Assembly: GCA_017654935.2 (NCBI GenBank)
Contig: CM065686.1
Coordinates: forward strand, 34,541,479 to 34,605,478
Direction: 5' to 3'
Origin: Phymorhynchus buccinoides
Lineage: Eukaryota > Mollusca > Gastropoda > Neogastropoda > Raphitomidae
DNA: 64,000 bases
In this document: positions 21,329-33,095 of the stretch, piece by piece
Position numbering within the stretch: position 1 is the stretch's first letter
How the letters are laid out: every line of letters begins with the position of its first letter
Notes under the pieces: generated by a model
Databases searched by the model: none
Seen by the model: the letters and a program-made list of their open reading frames with translations, nothing else
What the model was told of the DNA's origin: nothing
Translations under genes and position numbers: made by a program

Positions 21329-21795
21329 CAGACCTGCCACATTCTGAAAATAAAAAAGAGGAGCGAGAATCTAGGGGCTGGCACTGGCCCCCCAGTAAAA
21401 TCCATTGCCACTTCGAAATGTGCGGTCTTCTCTTTTGTTCTTCAAACATGGAGTCGTTTTTGTCAGTTTGAGATCCATTTTAGAGTAAGAAATATTGACC
21501 ATTGTCAATTTGAGATCCATTTTAGAGAAAGAAATATTGACCAATCTACAATATTTGTTGGTCATTTAGCCTGAGACAGGCCTATGCTTCGTGTAGCCCC
21601 TCACTGTCTCATGCTGACACTTAGATGTCCATTAGCTGGTGCTTTGAATGCATGCTCTTTGTTGTGAAATTGAGTGGAAAATGTATACAAGACAGATTTT
21701 AAAATATAGGAGCTGGGGAGGTTGCAAGAGGAGCTAGGAGCAATGCTCAACATATCTGAGCTGCTCCTCTGAAATTGGAGCAAGTGGCAGGTCTG
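21329..21795. mobile_element. hAT-like MITE, CAGACCTGCCAC ends (arm A)
   Basis: 467 bases from CAGACCTGCCAC to GTGGCAGGTCTG, flanked by the 6-base direct repeat CATCTA. Contains an internal ~65-base tandem duplication around GAGATCCATTTTAGAG. Counterparts 41585-42054 and 60531-60998. Confidence 0.8.
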
Positions 21796-21896
21796 CATCT
21801 ACAATAAATGAATGGAACATAAAGAAGGGTTTCTGTGATTATGTGAAAGCATGTTATAACGACAAAACATAACACACTGTAACTTCTTTATCGCTG

Positions 21897-22158
21897 TTAA
21901 CCCTTTCACCGCCAATGTCACATCTTTACATGCACCACAATGATTTAACAACCATGTCACTAAAAACTCTTTAAATCAGGGTCTGTTATTCAACGATGGC
22001 ATTGTGTTCCTAAATTCGGGCAGTAAGGGTTGACCCTATTCTAAATGTGTCTAATGGTACTCACAGAGAAATCCCACAATATTGCAGACGAAATCTTTTC
22101 TGTAGCCAAGTAAGTTTAATGGAAATGTTTGGCTCAAAGATGGCTGGCACTGTGAAAG
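21897..22158. mobile_element. piggyBac-like MITE, copy 4 (arm A)
   Basis: Left end TTAACCCTTTCACCGCCAAT; the right end is eroded to GGCTGGCACTGTGAAAG with no TTAA. The same erosion is seen at 41237-41483 and 61101-61342, so it predates the triplication. Confidence 0.8.
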
Positions 22159-22261
22159 AAGAAAGAAAACCCATCATCAACGTTGCTATATGGTAAACAA
22201 AAACGATGTGCAAACATACGCTCACATGAAAGCATGACAGCCTGTTTGCACGTATGGCAAA

Positions 22262-22352
22262 CACACACAGACACAGACATGTGCACACACGTATGCACGC
22301 ACACACACACACACACACACGCATGCACACACGCGCACACACACACACAAAC
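22262..22352. repeat. (CA)n-rich microsatellite (arm A)
   Basis: CA repeat mixed with ATGCACG steps. Arms A and C agree closely here; B (41037-41135) differs in both length and sequence. Confidence 0.9.
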
Positions 22353-22628
22353 AGTAGTTTCTAATAATAACCCTTTGCAAAATTGGTACAACAATAATGC
22401 CACTAAATACTATTCTCAACGTAGAGTGCACTTTCAGCAGAAATTACATTAAAGACAGAAAGTAAAAGTTATTAGAATACAAAGAAAACATTTTTTTTTT
22501 TTAAAAGCTCAAATCATTTTTTTTTTAAATCATAGCATTCTAAAAACACCTGCAGGCATAACTAACATTTCCTTTTTTTCTAACATTCCCCCTCCTCCCC
22601 TCCCTCCCACCCCACCCCCGTCAAAGCA

Positions 22629-22856
22629 CAGTGGGGAACTGATAACTCAAGAACAGATAACTCAAAAACACTGGATAACTCACAATAATTCTTGGGTCCC
22701 AGTATAATAATCTCTATGTTGAAAAACCTTTTTATCTCAAAATATTGGCTGTATCAAAATAAAATTTTAGTCCCTTATAACTAACTATAAGACACCCTTC
22801 CTTTTAAGACCTTATTTTGGATGATTTTTCAAGGTCTTGTAAGGGAGGTTCCACTG
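22629..22856. mobile_element. pogo/Tigger-like MITE (arm A)
   Basis: Right end GGGAGGTTCCACTG is the reverse complement of CAGTGGAACCTCCC; left end CAGTGGGGAACTGATAACTC is a weaker match. CAGTGGAACCTC termini are typical of pogo/Tigger elements. No transposase. Counterparts 40531-40758 and 61812-62043. Confidence 0.55.
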
Positions 22857-22989
22857 TATTACTATTTTCCGCTCATGTATTTTATGACAAAAATCATGTT
22901 CAAAAGCATTTTGCTCCATTAATCATGGTAATCAGTGCACAGTTCATAAAAGAAAGCAAGCCCTTTCTACTTTTTGTGTGTGTGCATAA

Positions 22990-23531
22990 AGCTCTGGTTA
23001 ACGTACCACATGCAGAAAAAAGCCATTACTGAACACTACAGAATTTGGAAAAAACAATTTCCCCCCTGCTATATAACCTGGAGCAATGTGAATACAGATC
23101 ACTACGCTAGACACAGAAGAGCCAGTCAACACTCCAACATAATCCACATTTTCAGAACACTTAATACAAAAAACAAACAAAAAACACCATTCTTTAAATC
23201 AGAGTGCCCCCAGTTCACATATTTAAAAATACTAACCCAGTATAGCCAAACTAATATTAGAATTTTTTTCTTTTCTAACAGAGTAACAAAGTTTTGGAAT
23301 ACTCTTCCTGCACATATTAAACGAGCACAGAATCTAATACAATTCAAAAACCTCCTTGGTGGATACACCAACATATCAAAACTACAATACGAGCATGACT
23401 AAAAGGCAGATTTGCCGAAAACAAAATACAAAAACCTCTCAGCTGTGCAAAAGTTCAAACAAAAATGACAGGACAGTGAAGAGGCCGCGAGGCCTAAATA
23501 ATAATGTCCTAACTACCTGACCTGACCTGAC
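22990..23531 (+). mobile_element. LINE ORF2 C-terminus and 3' end with TGACC tail (arm A)
   Basis: An open frame to 23402 ends in a stretch usual for LINE ORF2 C-termini: LKILTQYSQTNIR, FFSNRVTKFWNTLPAHIKRA and FKNLLGGY. A short 3' UTR follows with GAGGCCGCGAGGCC and the tail CCTGACCTGACCTGA. The 5' part of the element is missing, as usual for LINE copies. A relative with the same tail lies at 18546-18905. Confidence 0.7.
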
Positions 23532-24616
23532 GAGTTAAAGTGTTTCAAGTATCTCATCTGGAGAACCAGAAGATGTGACCATGGATTGGGCAGGCCTTGG
23601 CATCAAGGCATTGGCATAAAAAATAAGCAACATCATACATGATGCCCACTCTTAACCTCTTCAAGACTTCCGCCTTAAGACAAATATCATGATTGGCCTG
23701 GGGTTGCCTAGAAAAAAATATAACAAATAAGATTAAGAAGCACAACAAAACTCTGCACTGTCATTGATTCAGTTTTGACATTACTGGGTTGATCCAAGTT
23801 TATTTTTCTCTTTGAAATCGTGATTACTTGCATTATAATCGGAATCATTAGTCTCCTTATTACTATCACTGTTAATGAAAACATATTGGAGCATTTTCTG
23901 AGGCTCATGTAGGGCCGATTTTTTGGTACATTTTCAACATTAAAAATTGAAACAGAAGTGCCAAACATAAGTGAAATGAAAGTTGGAAGAGTGATGAAGG
24001 GAAGTAACTCGAAAAACGTGGTTTGGATTGAAAATAACATGGATTTAGACAAGCTTTAGACTCAGAAATCGCTGTTCCGAGAATACTTGGAATTAGGCCC
24101 TGACTGGCGTTCTGTTCCGTGTATGCTCGGAATTCGTCCGGAATGAGCTAAAGCTACATCATTACAGCTTCAAATTCCGTGAAAATACAAACACATAACA
24201 AATGAGCATTGCCATTGGGCTATGTTTATTTAACAAACAATATAAAAAGTATATAACTCCATGCTTTGACAAACATACCTTTTTTTTTCAGATATCATAA
24301 CGGAAGAAAACAGATCCTGCTTCCATACTTACACCCAACAGTTAAAATCTACACAGTTTTAACACTTTTATGAATTTGTTGCTTCCAGAAGCACAGCAAA
24401 GTCCGTTTCAGATATCAAACCAATGAATAAATAATCATTTTGGTTCCTAGCGGAAAATTTGATTTATACTTCAGTCAACCACATCATTATCTTTATATGT
24501 TGGTCAGCTGTGGTGCCTGAAAAGCTGCAGCATCGTTTGGAATAAATTATTATTTCTTCAGAATAGAAGAAAAAAAGTCATAACATGTACACTAACAACA
24601 GTTATGTGCACATTCT
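23532..24616. other. No recognised feature
   Basis: About 1.1 kb without coding signal or clear terminal repeats. Conserved in mirror at 38776-39854 and, to 63609, in arm C. Confidence 0.4.
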
Positions 24617-24943
24617 TCTTCTTCTTCTTTGTTCGCTCAGACAGTTTCCTGTCATATGAGCATAGATGCATCATGCTGCCGTTATGCGCCTAACTAAGAG
24701 ATAGTTAGGCCCAGCATGTCCGACTTCGGCTGAAGAAATCTTTGTAAGAAATTATAGAAAAAAGGCAGGAGATCTAGAATGGACCGCAGTGAGATAGACA
24801 GATAGATAGACAGATAAGCAGATGACAGTAAGCAAAGGGACAAGGCAGAGTAAAAGAGAATGACAGAATTAGAGGAAATTTCAAGCACAGAACTTCCAAA
24901 AGGCATAGAAGAACTATTTGTACAAAAAATACCCCCCCCCCCC
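24617..24943 (-). mobile_element. SINE-like retroposon with (GAA)n tail, copy 1 (arm A)
   Basis: Member of a ~300-base family. Family order: GGGGATACCGGGGGG, TTCTGGAAGTTCTGTGCTTG, TCTAATCTGTCACTCTC, a short hairpin (TAACTATTTCTTAGTTA), GGCAGCATGACGCATC, CAGGAAACTGTCTGAGCG and a GAA repeat. A 3' simple-repeat tail and variable 5' ends suggest retroposition. No clear A and B boxes, so the class is unsure. Confidence 0.55.
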
Positions 24944-25063
24944 CCAGGGGAAGTGCACATTCTAAACTGGCAATTTTGGGCATCAATAACTAATCATGGA
25001 CAGACCACACTCTGCATCAGAAACTACCAGGTCTCAAAACTGTTATTCAAGAGCATATTATAG

Positions 25064-25315
25064 TACCATATTTTTCAGTCAGCAAGGCACACACCCTCCC
25101 CCCAAAAATCTTTTACACAAAATTCAGATTTTGATATGATATTTTCTTACTATATTATTAATGGGAGTCATATTATAAGCTTTACACAACATTCAGATTT
25201 TGTTATGATATTTTCTTACTATATTATTAATGGGAGTCATATTATAAGGTACAGGAAGGAGTCTCACTCCGTGGGAAAAAAGGTGTCGCCTTAAACTAGG
25301 CAGAAAAATACCGTA
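25064..25315. mobile_element. MITE with TACCRTATTTTTC-type ends (arm A)
   Basis: Left end TACCATATTTTTCAGTCAGC, right end GGCAGAAAAATACCGTA: imperfect ~30-base terminal inverted repeats. The inside is a tandem pair of ~70-base units (25115-25250) around GGGAGTCATATTATAAG. Mirror 38075-38326. Confidence 0.65.
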
Positions 25316-25417
25316 CTCAATCAATAAAGACACTCAATGATACCAGCACTGAAAGCAAGACATTGGGGAAAAACACAAAAAAACAACTCACACAAATAGA
25401 CATTGCATCAGAATATC

Positions 25418-25725
25418 ACCCCTGTGGGGATACCGGGGGGCAGGGGGTGTCTTTCGAACATAATAATTCCGCCACCTTCTGGAAATTCTGTGCTTGTAAC
25501 TTCCTCTAATCTGTCACTCTCTTTGACTCAGTCCTTTTTCCCTTTGCTTACTGTCATCTGTTATCTTTTCTATCTTACTGGTTCATTTTCCTGTCTTTTT
25601 TTCTATAAATTCTTACAAAGATCTCTTGAGCTGACATGCTGGGCCTAACTATTTCTTAGTTAGGTGCATAACGGCAGCATGACGCATCTATGGCTCATAT
25701 GACAGGAAACTGTCTGAGCGAACGA
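25418..25725 (+). mobile_element. SINE-like (GAA)n-tail retroposon, copy 2 (arm A)
   Basis: Same family as 24617-24943, opposite direction; tail decayed to GAACGAAAAAAAAATAAAAAA. Confidence 0.55.
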
Positions 25726-26041
25726 AAAAAAAATAAAAAATCAGAATATCAAGACAATTCATAAAGCCAGAGAAAAGCATTCCTGTTAGAGATCAAGACA
25801 GATAAAATACAAAAAAACAGAGACCACTGAAGTAGCAGCCGGCCGGTCAAGATTTTTTTTTTAGTCTGTTTGGAAATGGCTGCTCTTTCCTGTTCTGTGA
25901 AGAGTTTCAAATGGTATTAATAAAAACAAGACTGTTACTTTGTTAGAAAATCAAAGGATTATAAATGTTGTCATAAAAAAACAACAGATAACGGAGAGAA
26001 TCAAGTGTGATGATCATTAACAAACAAAAAAGGACTAGCCC

Positions 26042-26180
26042 TTAATTTTATGAAGTTCTACTAAAGCTTAAGTAGGAAACTAAACGTTGCTACTTTCTAA
26101 ATTAAGTAAACCGATTTACTTAATTCAGAAAGTAACGTTTAGTTTCCCACTTAAGCTTTAGTAGAACTTCATAAAATTAA
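26042..26180. mobile_element. Foldback MITE of ~139 bases (arm A)
   Basis: TTAATTTTATGAAGTTCTAC at the left returns in reverse complement at the right (GTAGAACTTCATAAAATTAA). Arms of about 65 bases around a centre near 26110 would form a long hairpin. Mirror 37213-37350. Confidence 0.85.
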
Positions 26181-26660
26181 GCATAGATCTCTAACATTGT
26201 TGTTAGAAGTAAAACATTCTTCATTGCCCAACCCAGAGATACTTTTTTTTTTAGGAATCTGAAAGAAACACTCATACTCTTCATGACTTTACTGAACCAG
26301 CACTCATGGTCAAAATTCACAGCATTCCGGGTGAAGTTCAAATCACACATGGTACAATTACTATTCCACGTCACACCATACAGATGTAAACTCACAAAAT
26401 ACCCCAACTTCCCCAACAATACAGAACAAACCATCCAAAATACTGCATGGTAATTACTTACACACAAATTAAGGAACCAAAACAACACAATGTATGCAAA
26501 ATACAAGGCAAATATTGGTGGTTGTTTTTTAATTACTGCTCATAAATCAGCTAGCAGTTCGCTCATTATTGTGGTCTGGTTTCCGATTTAAAAAATTTTT
26601 TTGTTTAATCCTTTAAATCTTAAATTCCCTAATGTTCCAAGATTCACCATCACTGAGACT

Positions 26661-26908
26661 TTAACCCTTTCACGCGCCAAAGTCAGGCATTTTAGCACCA
26701 AAGTGATTTAACATTATGTCACTAAAAGGCATCAAATTGGGGTCTATTATCCAAAGACCCTATTGTCTTAGTTTTGGGAAGTAAGGATAGAACCTAATTT
26801 TATATATGTCACAGAAGAATCCCCAATACTGCAGATGGATTTTGTTCTCTACCCAGGTAATTTCAATGGACATTTTGGCTGAAATATGGCTGGCGGTGAA
26901 AGGGTTAA
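26661..26908. mobile_element. piggyBac-like MITE, copy 5 (arm A)
   Basis: TTAACCCTTTCAC to TGGCGGTGAAAGGGTTAA. Mirror 36464-36730, which carries a longer T-run. Confidence 0.85.
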
Positions 26909-27149
26909 AAAAAACCACAGATCTGCAACCAATTTCTTTTCGTTTCATCGTGAAGACAGTCGCATTCTGTCTTAGGCGATATGAAAACAAGTCAACCACT
27001 TTATCTTATGCATTGAGCCCTTCACAGCAAGAGAAAATGTTTTGAGAGATTTGTCTTTTTTTTTTACATTATAAAATATTAGGAGACTTGTTTGACTTAA
27101 TCTCAGAAATTGGTTTGGAGGTATGTCCTTCGATGTGACTGTTCTAGAA

Positions 27150-27483
27150 CAGTCAGTGTATCTGTGGGGATACTGGGGATGGGATCTTTTGTAAAAAAAA
27201 TAGTTTCCCCACCTTCTGGAAGTTCTGTGCTTGTAACTTCCTCTAATCTGTCACTCTCTTTGACTCTGCCTTTTCCCTTTGCTTACTGTCAATCTACTAT
27301 CTTTCTGCCTTACCGGTCTATTCTCCTGCCTTTTTTCACGAAACATTTTCAAAAACATTTCATCCAGCCGAAGTCGGACTTGCTGGGCCTATAACTATTT
27401 CTTAGTTAGGCGCATAAAGGCAGCATGACGCATCTGCACTCGATAATTGACAGGAAACTGTCTGAGCGATCGAAGAAGAAGAA
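27150..27483 (+). mobile_element. SINE-like (GAA)n-tail retroposon, copy 3 (arm A)
   Basis: Same family as 24617-24943; ends CTGTCTGAGCGATCGAAGAA followed by GAA repeats. Mirror 35885-36210. Confidence 0.6.
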
Positions 27484-27563
27484 GAGCAACAACAACTAGC
27501 ATCCCAGACTTGTGAGATAGAAAAAACGGTAATAACATAATGATCATCAACGACATCATAAGG

Positions 27564-27765
27564 TGTAGAGTGGCACAGAGGTAAAGCGTTCGTCTCGTAT
27601 ACAATAAACCTGAGTTCGAACCTGGGTACAGGGGATTTTCCCTCTCACTCTGCACTAGGCCTTACGGTCTGAACATGGGGTCTTCCGGATGAGACGATAA
27701 ACCAATGTCCCGTGCGCCCATGCACTTAGCACACGTTAAACCCAGTGGCAACGAAAAAGTTGTCA
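27564..27765 (+). mobile_element. tRNA-derived SINE (arm A)
   Basis: tRNA-like head with box A GTGGCACAGAGGTAAAGCG and box B GAGTTCGAACCTGG, then a body with GGATGAGACGATAAACCAAT, GTCCCGTGCG and GCACACGTTAAACCCAGTGG. That body is of a kind abundant in molluscan genomes as I recall them. Not a functional tRNA: the anticodon arm is not tRNA-like. Mirror 35594-35806. Confidence 0.75.
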
Positions 27766-28335
27766 TTAGTCAAAATTTACCCCCCTTCCCGTTTTCCTTC
27801 CTTTAAATATCAGTCACACAAAAATTGCATGCAAATAAAAAAATATAAATGGGTGGCGTTCTCCAGGTGGGAGCAACCAGAATTTCACAGAAACGTCTCT
27901 GTTACTATAAAGTACCAAATACCAAATTGCCCATAGTAGACAAGACGTTCAATGCTGCACTTGGTCATCTCCAAATATGGAAAGTGACGCCATTCGTGTG
28001 ACAATGTCGGTTTTCAGCGAAACGTTAGAATGTGTATCTTTCAACCATTCAATCTGAAATTAAACTGACTCTAGCCCTAAACTAACCCTAACCCTAACCA
28101 AAACCTTAAACCGTCAAATACACAAAAAATAAAACCTGACTAAAAATTGAGCAAGCGCAGTCTTGAACGCCTAGTCCATATAATAGTAGACACAGGGCTG
28201 GCAGGGAAGGGAAGGAGTTAAACTTTGGCTTCTTGATGGTATCAAACTGGACTATGGGAATTTGATATCCTGAAGTGCACATGTGCATATCAATCACAGT
28301 TTCGTTAATACCGACACCTAATTCATTCCATAACA
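27766..28335. other. No recognised gene; short telomere-like motif at 28086-28099
   Basis: Includes CTAACCCTAACCCTAACC, two to three telomere-type hexamers, too short to be more than chance or a relic. Otherwise unremarkable. Confidence 0.4.
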
Positions 28336-28557
28336 CAGATCTGTTTACTCAGGCTACACAAGTCTTGAGTAGTCTGGATAGCTGAAATGAGTAGTTTTGG
28401 TGCGAAATGTGTAGTTTTCTTCATTAAACCATCAAATGATGTTCACTGAAAAGGAGCAGTAATCAAGAATTAAATAGTATTATTTTCAGCTTTGAAGAGT
28501 AGTAGAGGTCCAAATTGAGTAGAATACTACTCGAAAAGAGTAGAGTAAACAGGTCTG
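28336..28557. mobile_element. MITE with CAGATCTGTTTACTC ends (arm A)
   Basis: Left CAGATCTGTTTACTC, right GAGTAAACAGGTCTG; about 222 bases. Many internal GAGTAG/ACTACTC motifs. CAG ends suggest a hAT-type element. Mirror 34804-35025. Confidence 0.6.
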
Positions 28558-29245
28558 TTATTAGCAACTAGTCTACCATTAACAATGTTTGTTTTTCCCC
28601 CAAATCCCCGCATCTTCTAAATAAACCAGACCGCAACAACAAACCGAACAAAATCTGTAATAAAAACACATTAAGAGCTATTCTACCATTAAAAAAAAAG
28701 ATACAAGAACTGACACAATGACAGAAACAAAGGCTGCGAAACAATCCAACAAAATGCATACCGGCAGCACCACCTGGACTAAGCAGTTGCAGCTGAGCAC
28801 TACTACCCTACTAATCTAAGCTGTCTTACAGTGAGTACACATTTCGCATACACCTTCGGGTATACTTACACGCAGGGAGGGCATTTCAGACTTTGAAGGT
28901 GAGAAGAAAAGAAAGGCAAGTTTGGACATCAAAAGAACAGAAAAAATTGGATCATTTTGAAATAACTCAGCAATGAGTGTTTTTGGTGCAAGTTGGTTCA
29001 AACATATCCAGTCGTAAAATAAATATTAAAAAAAAGCAATATTAGAATCATTAGAATCAAGTAAACAGATGAACAAACAAATGGACAAATTGACTAAAGT
29101 GACCAACTTAGTAAACAAACAAACAAAAAGAACATAACAATTTGAACATTAAGTAACTGACCCAATAACTGTGGAACTCTCCTCCTTAGTCCTTGCCCAT
29201 CCCCAAGAAACATTCTATAGCAAAAAAGTCAAAGTCTTACAGCCC
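28558..29245. other. No recognised feature
   Basis: About 690 AT-rich bases, mirrored at 34126-34803, without coding signal I can support. Confidence 0.4.
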
Positions 29246-29560
29246 TCCTGGGGATACCTGGGGGGGGTCTTTTGTATAAATAGTTCCCCATCTTCTGGAG
29301 GTTCTGTTTTGTAACTTCCTCTAATCTGTCACTCTCTTGACTCTGCCTTTTCCATTTGCTTGCTGTCGTCTACTATCTTTCTGCCTTTCCGGCCCATTCT
29401 CCTGCCTTTTTTTCAAGAAACACTTTCAAAAAGATTTCCTCCAGACGAAGTCAGACATGCTGGGCCTAATTATGTCTTACTTAGGCACATAATTGACAGG
29501 AACTCTGAGCTGAGCGATCGAAGAAGAGAAGAAGAAGAAAAAGAAGAAGAAGAAAGTCTT
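29246..29560 (+). mobile_element. SINE-like (GAA)n-tail retroposon, copy 4 (arm A)
   Basis: Same family as 24617-24943 with a long GAA/AAG tail (29521-29554). Mirror 33785-34125. Confidence 0.6.
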
Positions 29561-29896
29561 ACAACTTCTAATTTCATTACAGGATAATTTTCTGTCCATT
29601 TTGGTTTACACAGATCTATACATTTCTCTGGTTTCATGAACAACCTTTTCATACACTGTACATGTTATAGTAATATAGTTCTGCTATCCAGCACACAAAC
29701 AGGAAATGGTCATACCGTTTTAATTTGCATCACAGAATAAGCTCTATGTCGTTATGTGCCTTTTCTCATCGCAGAGCAAAACAAACGATAACTACCACAA
29801 CTTGTCTTAAGGCTTGGCAGGTACCTAGCTAAGCTATATATATGTTTTTAGTTTGGCAGGGGCTCGGGGTACGGGCCCGTATCTCACATTCTCCAG

Positions 29897-30371
29897 GCTA
29901 CGGGTACGGCGCTCAATCACGGGACGCATAAATTGTGCGCAAATGTCTTCAAAAACAACTACATTAAAAATTAACTCTGACATGTTCCTAACCCTATGCC
30001 TTACCAAGGTTTGTTATACAGTGGAACCTCCCTTATAAGACCTCCCATTATAAGACTCCCTCCCACATAAGACCTACTTCTCTGAGACATTGCCCTTCTT
30101 TGTAAGTATTAAAATTACCTCCTTTATAAGACCCCTCCCTTATAAGACGCATAGAGCTTAAAGGTATGCGCTATATAAATCTTCTTAATAAATAAATAAA
30201 TAAGACAGACCTCATTTTTGATGATTTTTTAAGGTCTTATAAGGGAGGTTCCACTGTATATACAAAATAAGAAAATGCATTTTGTTGTACGGGAAAAAAA
30301 TATCGACTAGGAAGAGTTACTATCCCTGAACATGGTCTGACTCTGAGTGTTGCAACGTCGTACCCGTAGCC
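29897..30371. mobile_element. Possible element with GGCTACGGGTACGGCG ends, host of a Tigger-like MITE (arm A)
   Basis: Left GGCTACGGGTACGGCG and right CGTCGTACCCGTAGCC are 16-base inverted repeats with one mismatch, about 475 bases apart, enclosing 30019-30256. Mirrored near 32990-33455. No coding content. Confidence 0.4.
30019..30256. mobile_element. pogo/Tigger-like MITE, TA-flanked (arm A)
   Basis: CAGTGGAACCTCCCTTATAA to TTATAAGGGAGGTTCCACTG, flanked on both sides by TA. The inside repeats TTATAAGAC motifs. Mirror 33096-33335. Confidence 0.8.
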
Positions 30372-30568
30372 ACTGTGTTTTAGTTTATAGGCAATTATCT
30401 TTTAAAACACACAACAAAAATAGAATCACACAACTACACATTAATGAAGGTTGGCATGCAAAATATATGTTTGTGAGGCAACCTTGTACTTTAATCACCC
30501 CCCTCATGTTCTACGACCCTCAATCTCAAATCCCCCCGGCGGGGCTTCCACCTATCATGGTGGAGGGC

Positions 30569-30592
30569 GGGGGGGGGGGGGGGGGGGGGGGG
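30569..30592. repeat. G24 homopolymer (arm A)
   Basis: Run of 24 G; the mirror at 32775-32795 is a C-run of 21, so the two arms disagree in length. Confidence 0.95.
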
Positions 30593-30694
30593 CTTACGAA
30601 GAGGAGCCCAGCAGCCTCCTAAAGTCCAACCACACGTCCTCGTTGTAGGAGGCGGGCAACGGCTTAGGCTGGCTTATGTGGTTATGGCCCTCCC

Positions 30695-30905
30695 GTGGGG
30701 ATACCGGGGGGGTCTTTCAGCAGAAATAGTTCCCCCTTCTTCTGGAAGTTCTATGCTAGTAGCTTCCCCTACTCTATCACTCTCTTTGACTCTGCCTTTT
30801 CTCTTCTTTTTGCTTTCTGGTGTCTAGTTTTTTTCTGCCTTATTGGTTCATTCACCTGCATTTTTTCTATAAAACCCTTCCACGTTTTTCCTTTTTACAA
30901 TTTAT
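30695..30905 (+). mobile_element. 5' part of the SINE-like family, copy 5 (arm A)
   Basis: Starts GTGGGGATACCGGGGGGGTC like the family at 24617-24943 but lacks the 3' half and GAA tail. Mirror near 32585-32710. Confidence 0.5.
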
Positions 30906-31330
30906 GACATGCCAGGTTTTTGTTTTTTATTGTACACTGGCATCCACACGTGATAATTGCGCACTTGAGTGGGCACCTGTTGTCCATTCTGCAGTGCATA
31001 TTAGCTTATATAGCCTTTTTAAAAAAAATGTATTTTAGCTTACTAGTATGTATTTGTTATCCTTTTTTACTGTTTTTTTTAAAACCTGGATCCGATAAAT
31101 GAGAGTAGCGTGGCTCCACGTTTCCAGCACTGTGTGGACTTATGTGCTATAGGGTATAATGATGGAAGTGTCATGTTATGAATTGTACTACATTTTTTGT
31201 TTTCAGGTTTTGTACGTTGTTAAGATTCTTGGATTTGTGTTTTGCTATGCGTGGTAGATTTTTATGTGGTGACAGTCCTGAGATAACCATAGCTGTTGAC
31301 GGGACTATAACAGACTAACTAACTAACTCT
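30906..31330. other. No recognised feature
   Basis: About 420 bases next to the minisatellite; mirrored at 32161-32584. No coding signal. Confidence 0.4.
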
Positions 31331-32158
31331 CTCGCGTTATGTTACATCGGACCCTGTCCTCTCATGTTATGTTGCATTGGACCCTGTCCTCTCTCTCTTG
31401 CTATGTTGCATTGGACCCTGTCCTCTCTCTCTCGCGTTATGTTACATTCGGACCCTGTCCTCTCATGTTATGTTGCATTGGACCCTGTCCTCTCTCATGC
31501 TATCTCATGCTATGTTGCATTGGACCCTGTCCTCTCTCTCTTGCTATGTTGCATTGGACCCTGTCCTCTCTCTCATGCTATGTTGCATTGGACCCTGTCC
31601 TCTCTCTCTCATGCTATGTTGCATTGGACACTGTCCTCTCTCTCTCTTGCTATGTTGCATTGGACCCTGTCCTCTCTCTCATGTTATGTTGCATTGGACA
31701 CTGTCCTCTCTCTCTCTTGCTATGTTGCATATAGGGTGGACAGGGTCCAATGCAACATAGCATGAGAGAGAGAGGACAGGGTCCAATGCAACATAACATG
31801 AGAGAGAGGACAGTGTCCAATGCAACATAGCAAGAGAGAGAGAGGACAGGGTCCAATGCAACATAGCATGAGAGAGAGGACAGGGTCCAATGCAACATAG
31901 CATGAGAGTTTAGGACAGGGTCCAATGGACAGGGTCCAATGCAACATAGCATGAGAGAGAGAGGACAGGGTCCAATGCAACATAGCATGAGAGAGAGGAC
32001 AGGGTCCAATGCAACATAACATGAGAGGACAGGGTCCGATGTAACATAACGCGAGAGAGAGAGGACAGGGTCCAATGCAACATAGCAAGAGAGAGAGGAC
32101 AGGGTCCAATGCAACATAACATGAGAGGACAGGGTCCGATGTAACATAACGCGAGAGA
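31331..32158. repeat. 33-38-bp minisatellite that reverses direction at the A/B centre
   Basis: Units of CTCTC(TC)n, then ATGCTATGTTGCATTGG and ACCCTGTCC. Left of about 31730 all units face right; right of it all are reverse complements. It is the exact centre of the A/B palindrome. Overlapping frames in it are repeat by-products. Confidence 0.95.
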
Positions 32159-33095
32159 GTTAGTTAGTTAGTCTGTTATAGTCCCGTCACTGAACAGCTA
32201 TGGTTATCTCAGGACTGTCACCACATAAAAATCTACCATGCATAGCAAAACACAAATCCAAGAATCTTAACAACGTACAAAACCTGAAAACAAAAAATGT
32301 AGTAGAATTCATAACATGACACTTCCATCATTATACCTTATAGCACATAAGTCCACACAGTGCTGGAAACGTGGAGCCACGCTACTCTCATTTATCGGAT
32401 CCAGGTTTTAAAAAAACAGTAAAAAAGGATAACAAATACATACTAGTAAGCTCAAATACATTTTTTTTAAAAAGACTATATAAGCTAATATGCACTGCAG
32501 AATGGACAACAGGTGCCCACTCAAGTGCGCAATTATCACGTGTGGATGCCAGTGTACAATAAAAAAAAAACCCTGGCATGTCATAAATTGTAAAAAGGAA
32601 AAACGTGGAAGGGTTTTATAGAAAAAATGCAGGTGAATGGACCAATAAGGCAGAAAAAAAGTAGACACCAGAAAGCAAAAAGAAGAGAAAACCTAAGCCG
32701 TTGCCCGCCTCCTACAACGAGGACGTACGTGTGGTTGGACTTTAGGAGGCTGGCTGGGCTACTCTTCGTAAGCACCCCCCCCCCCCCCCCCCCCCGCGCC
32801 CTCCACCATGATAGGTGGAAGCCCGCGGGGGATTTGAGATTGAGGGTCGTGAACATGAGGGGGGTGATTAAAGTACAAGGTTGCCTCACAAACATATATT
32901 TTGCATGCCAACCTTCATTAATGTGTAGTTGTGTGATTCTATTTTTGTTGTGTGTTTTAAAAGATAATTGCCTATAAACTAAAACACAGTGGCTACGGGT
33001 ACGGCGTTGCTGCAACGCTCAGACCATGTTCAGGGATAGTAACTCTTCCTAGTCGAATTTTTCGTCAACAAATGCATTTTCTTATTTTGTATATA

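Larger units (their letters stand above)
14256..31735 (-). repeat. Arm A of the zigzag inverted repeat
   Basis: This block is the reverse complement of 31736-49200 and, for about 9.9 kb, runs in the same direction as arm C. Every landmark (LINE tail, KNDC1-like exons, MITEs, SINEs, minisatellite) recurs in mirror order at matching distance. It starts at the gap, so the counterpart of 49250-51277 is missing. It differs from B mainly by scattered one-base insertions and microsatellite changes. Confidence 0.95.

Noticed and set aside
26177..26506. Hydrophobic 107-109-residue frame conserved at 36886-37209
   Set aside because: Conserved only because A and B are near-identical copies; no ATG, no family resemblance.
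28080..28102. Interstitial telomere (CCCTAA repeats)
   Set aside because: Only two to three hexamers; too short for a telomere relic claim.
31339..32147. Overlapping frames rich in 'LHWTLSSLS' and 'CCIGPCPLS' on both strands
   Set aside because: All three frames of the minisatellite stay open because of its composition; no gene evidence.
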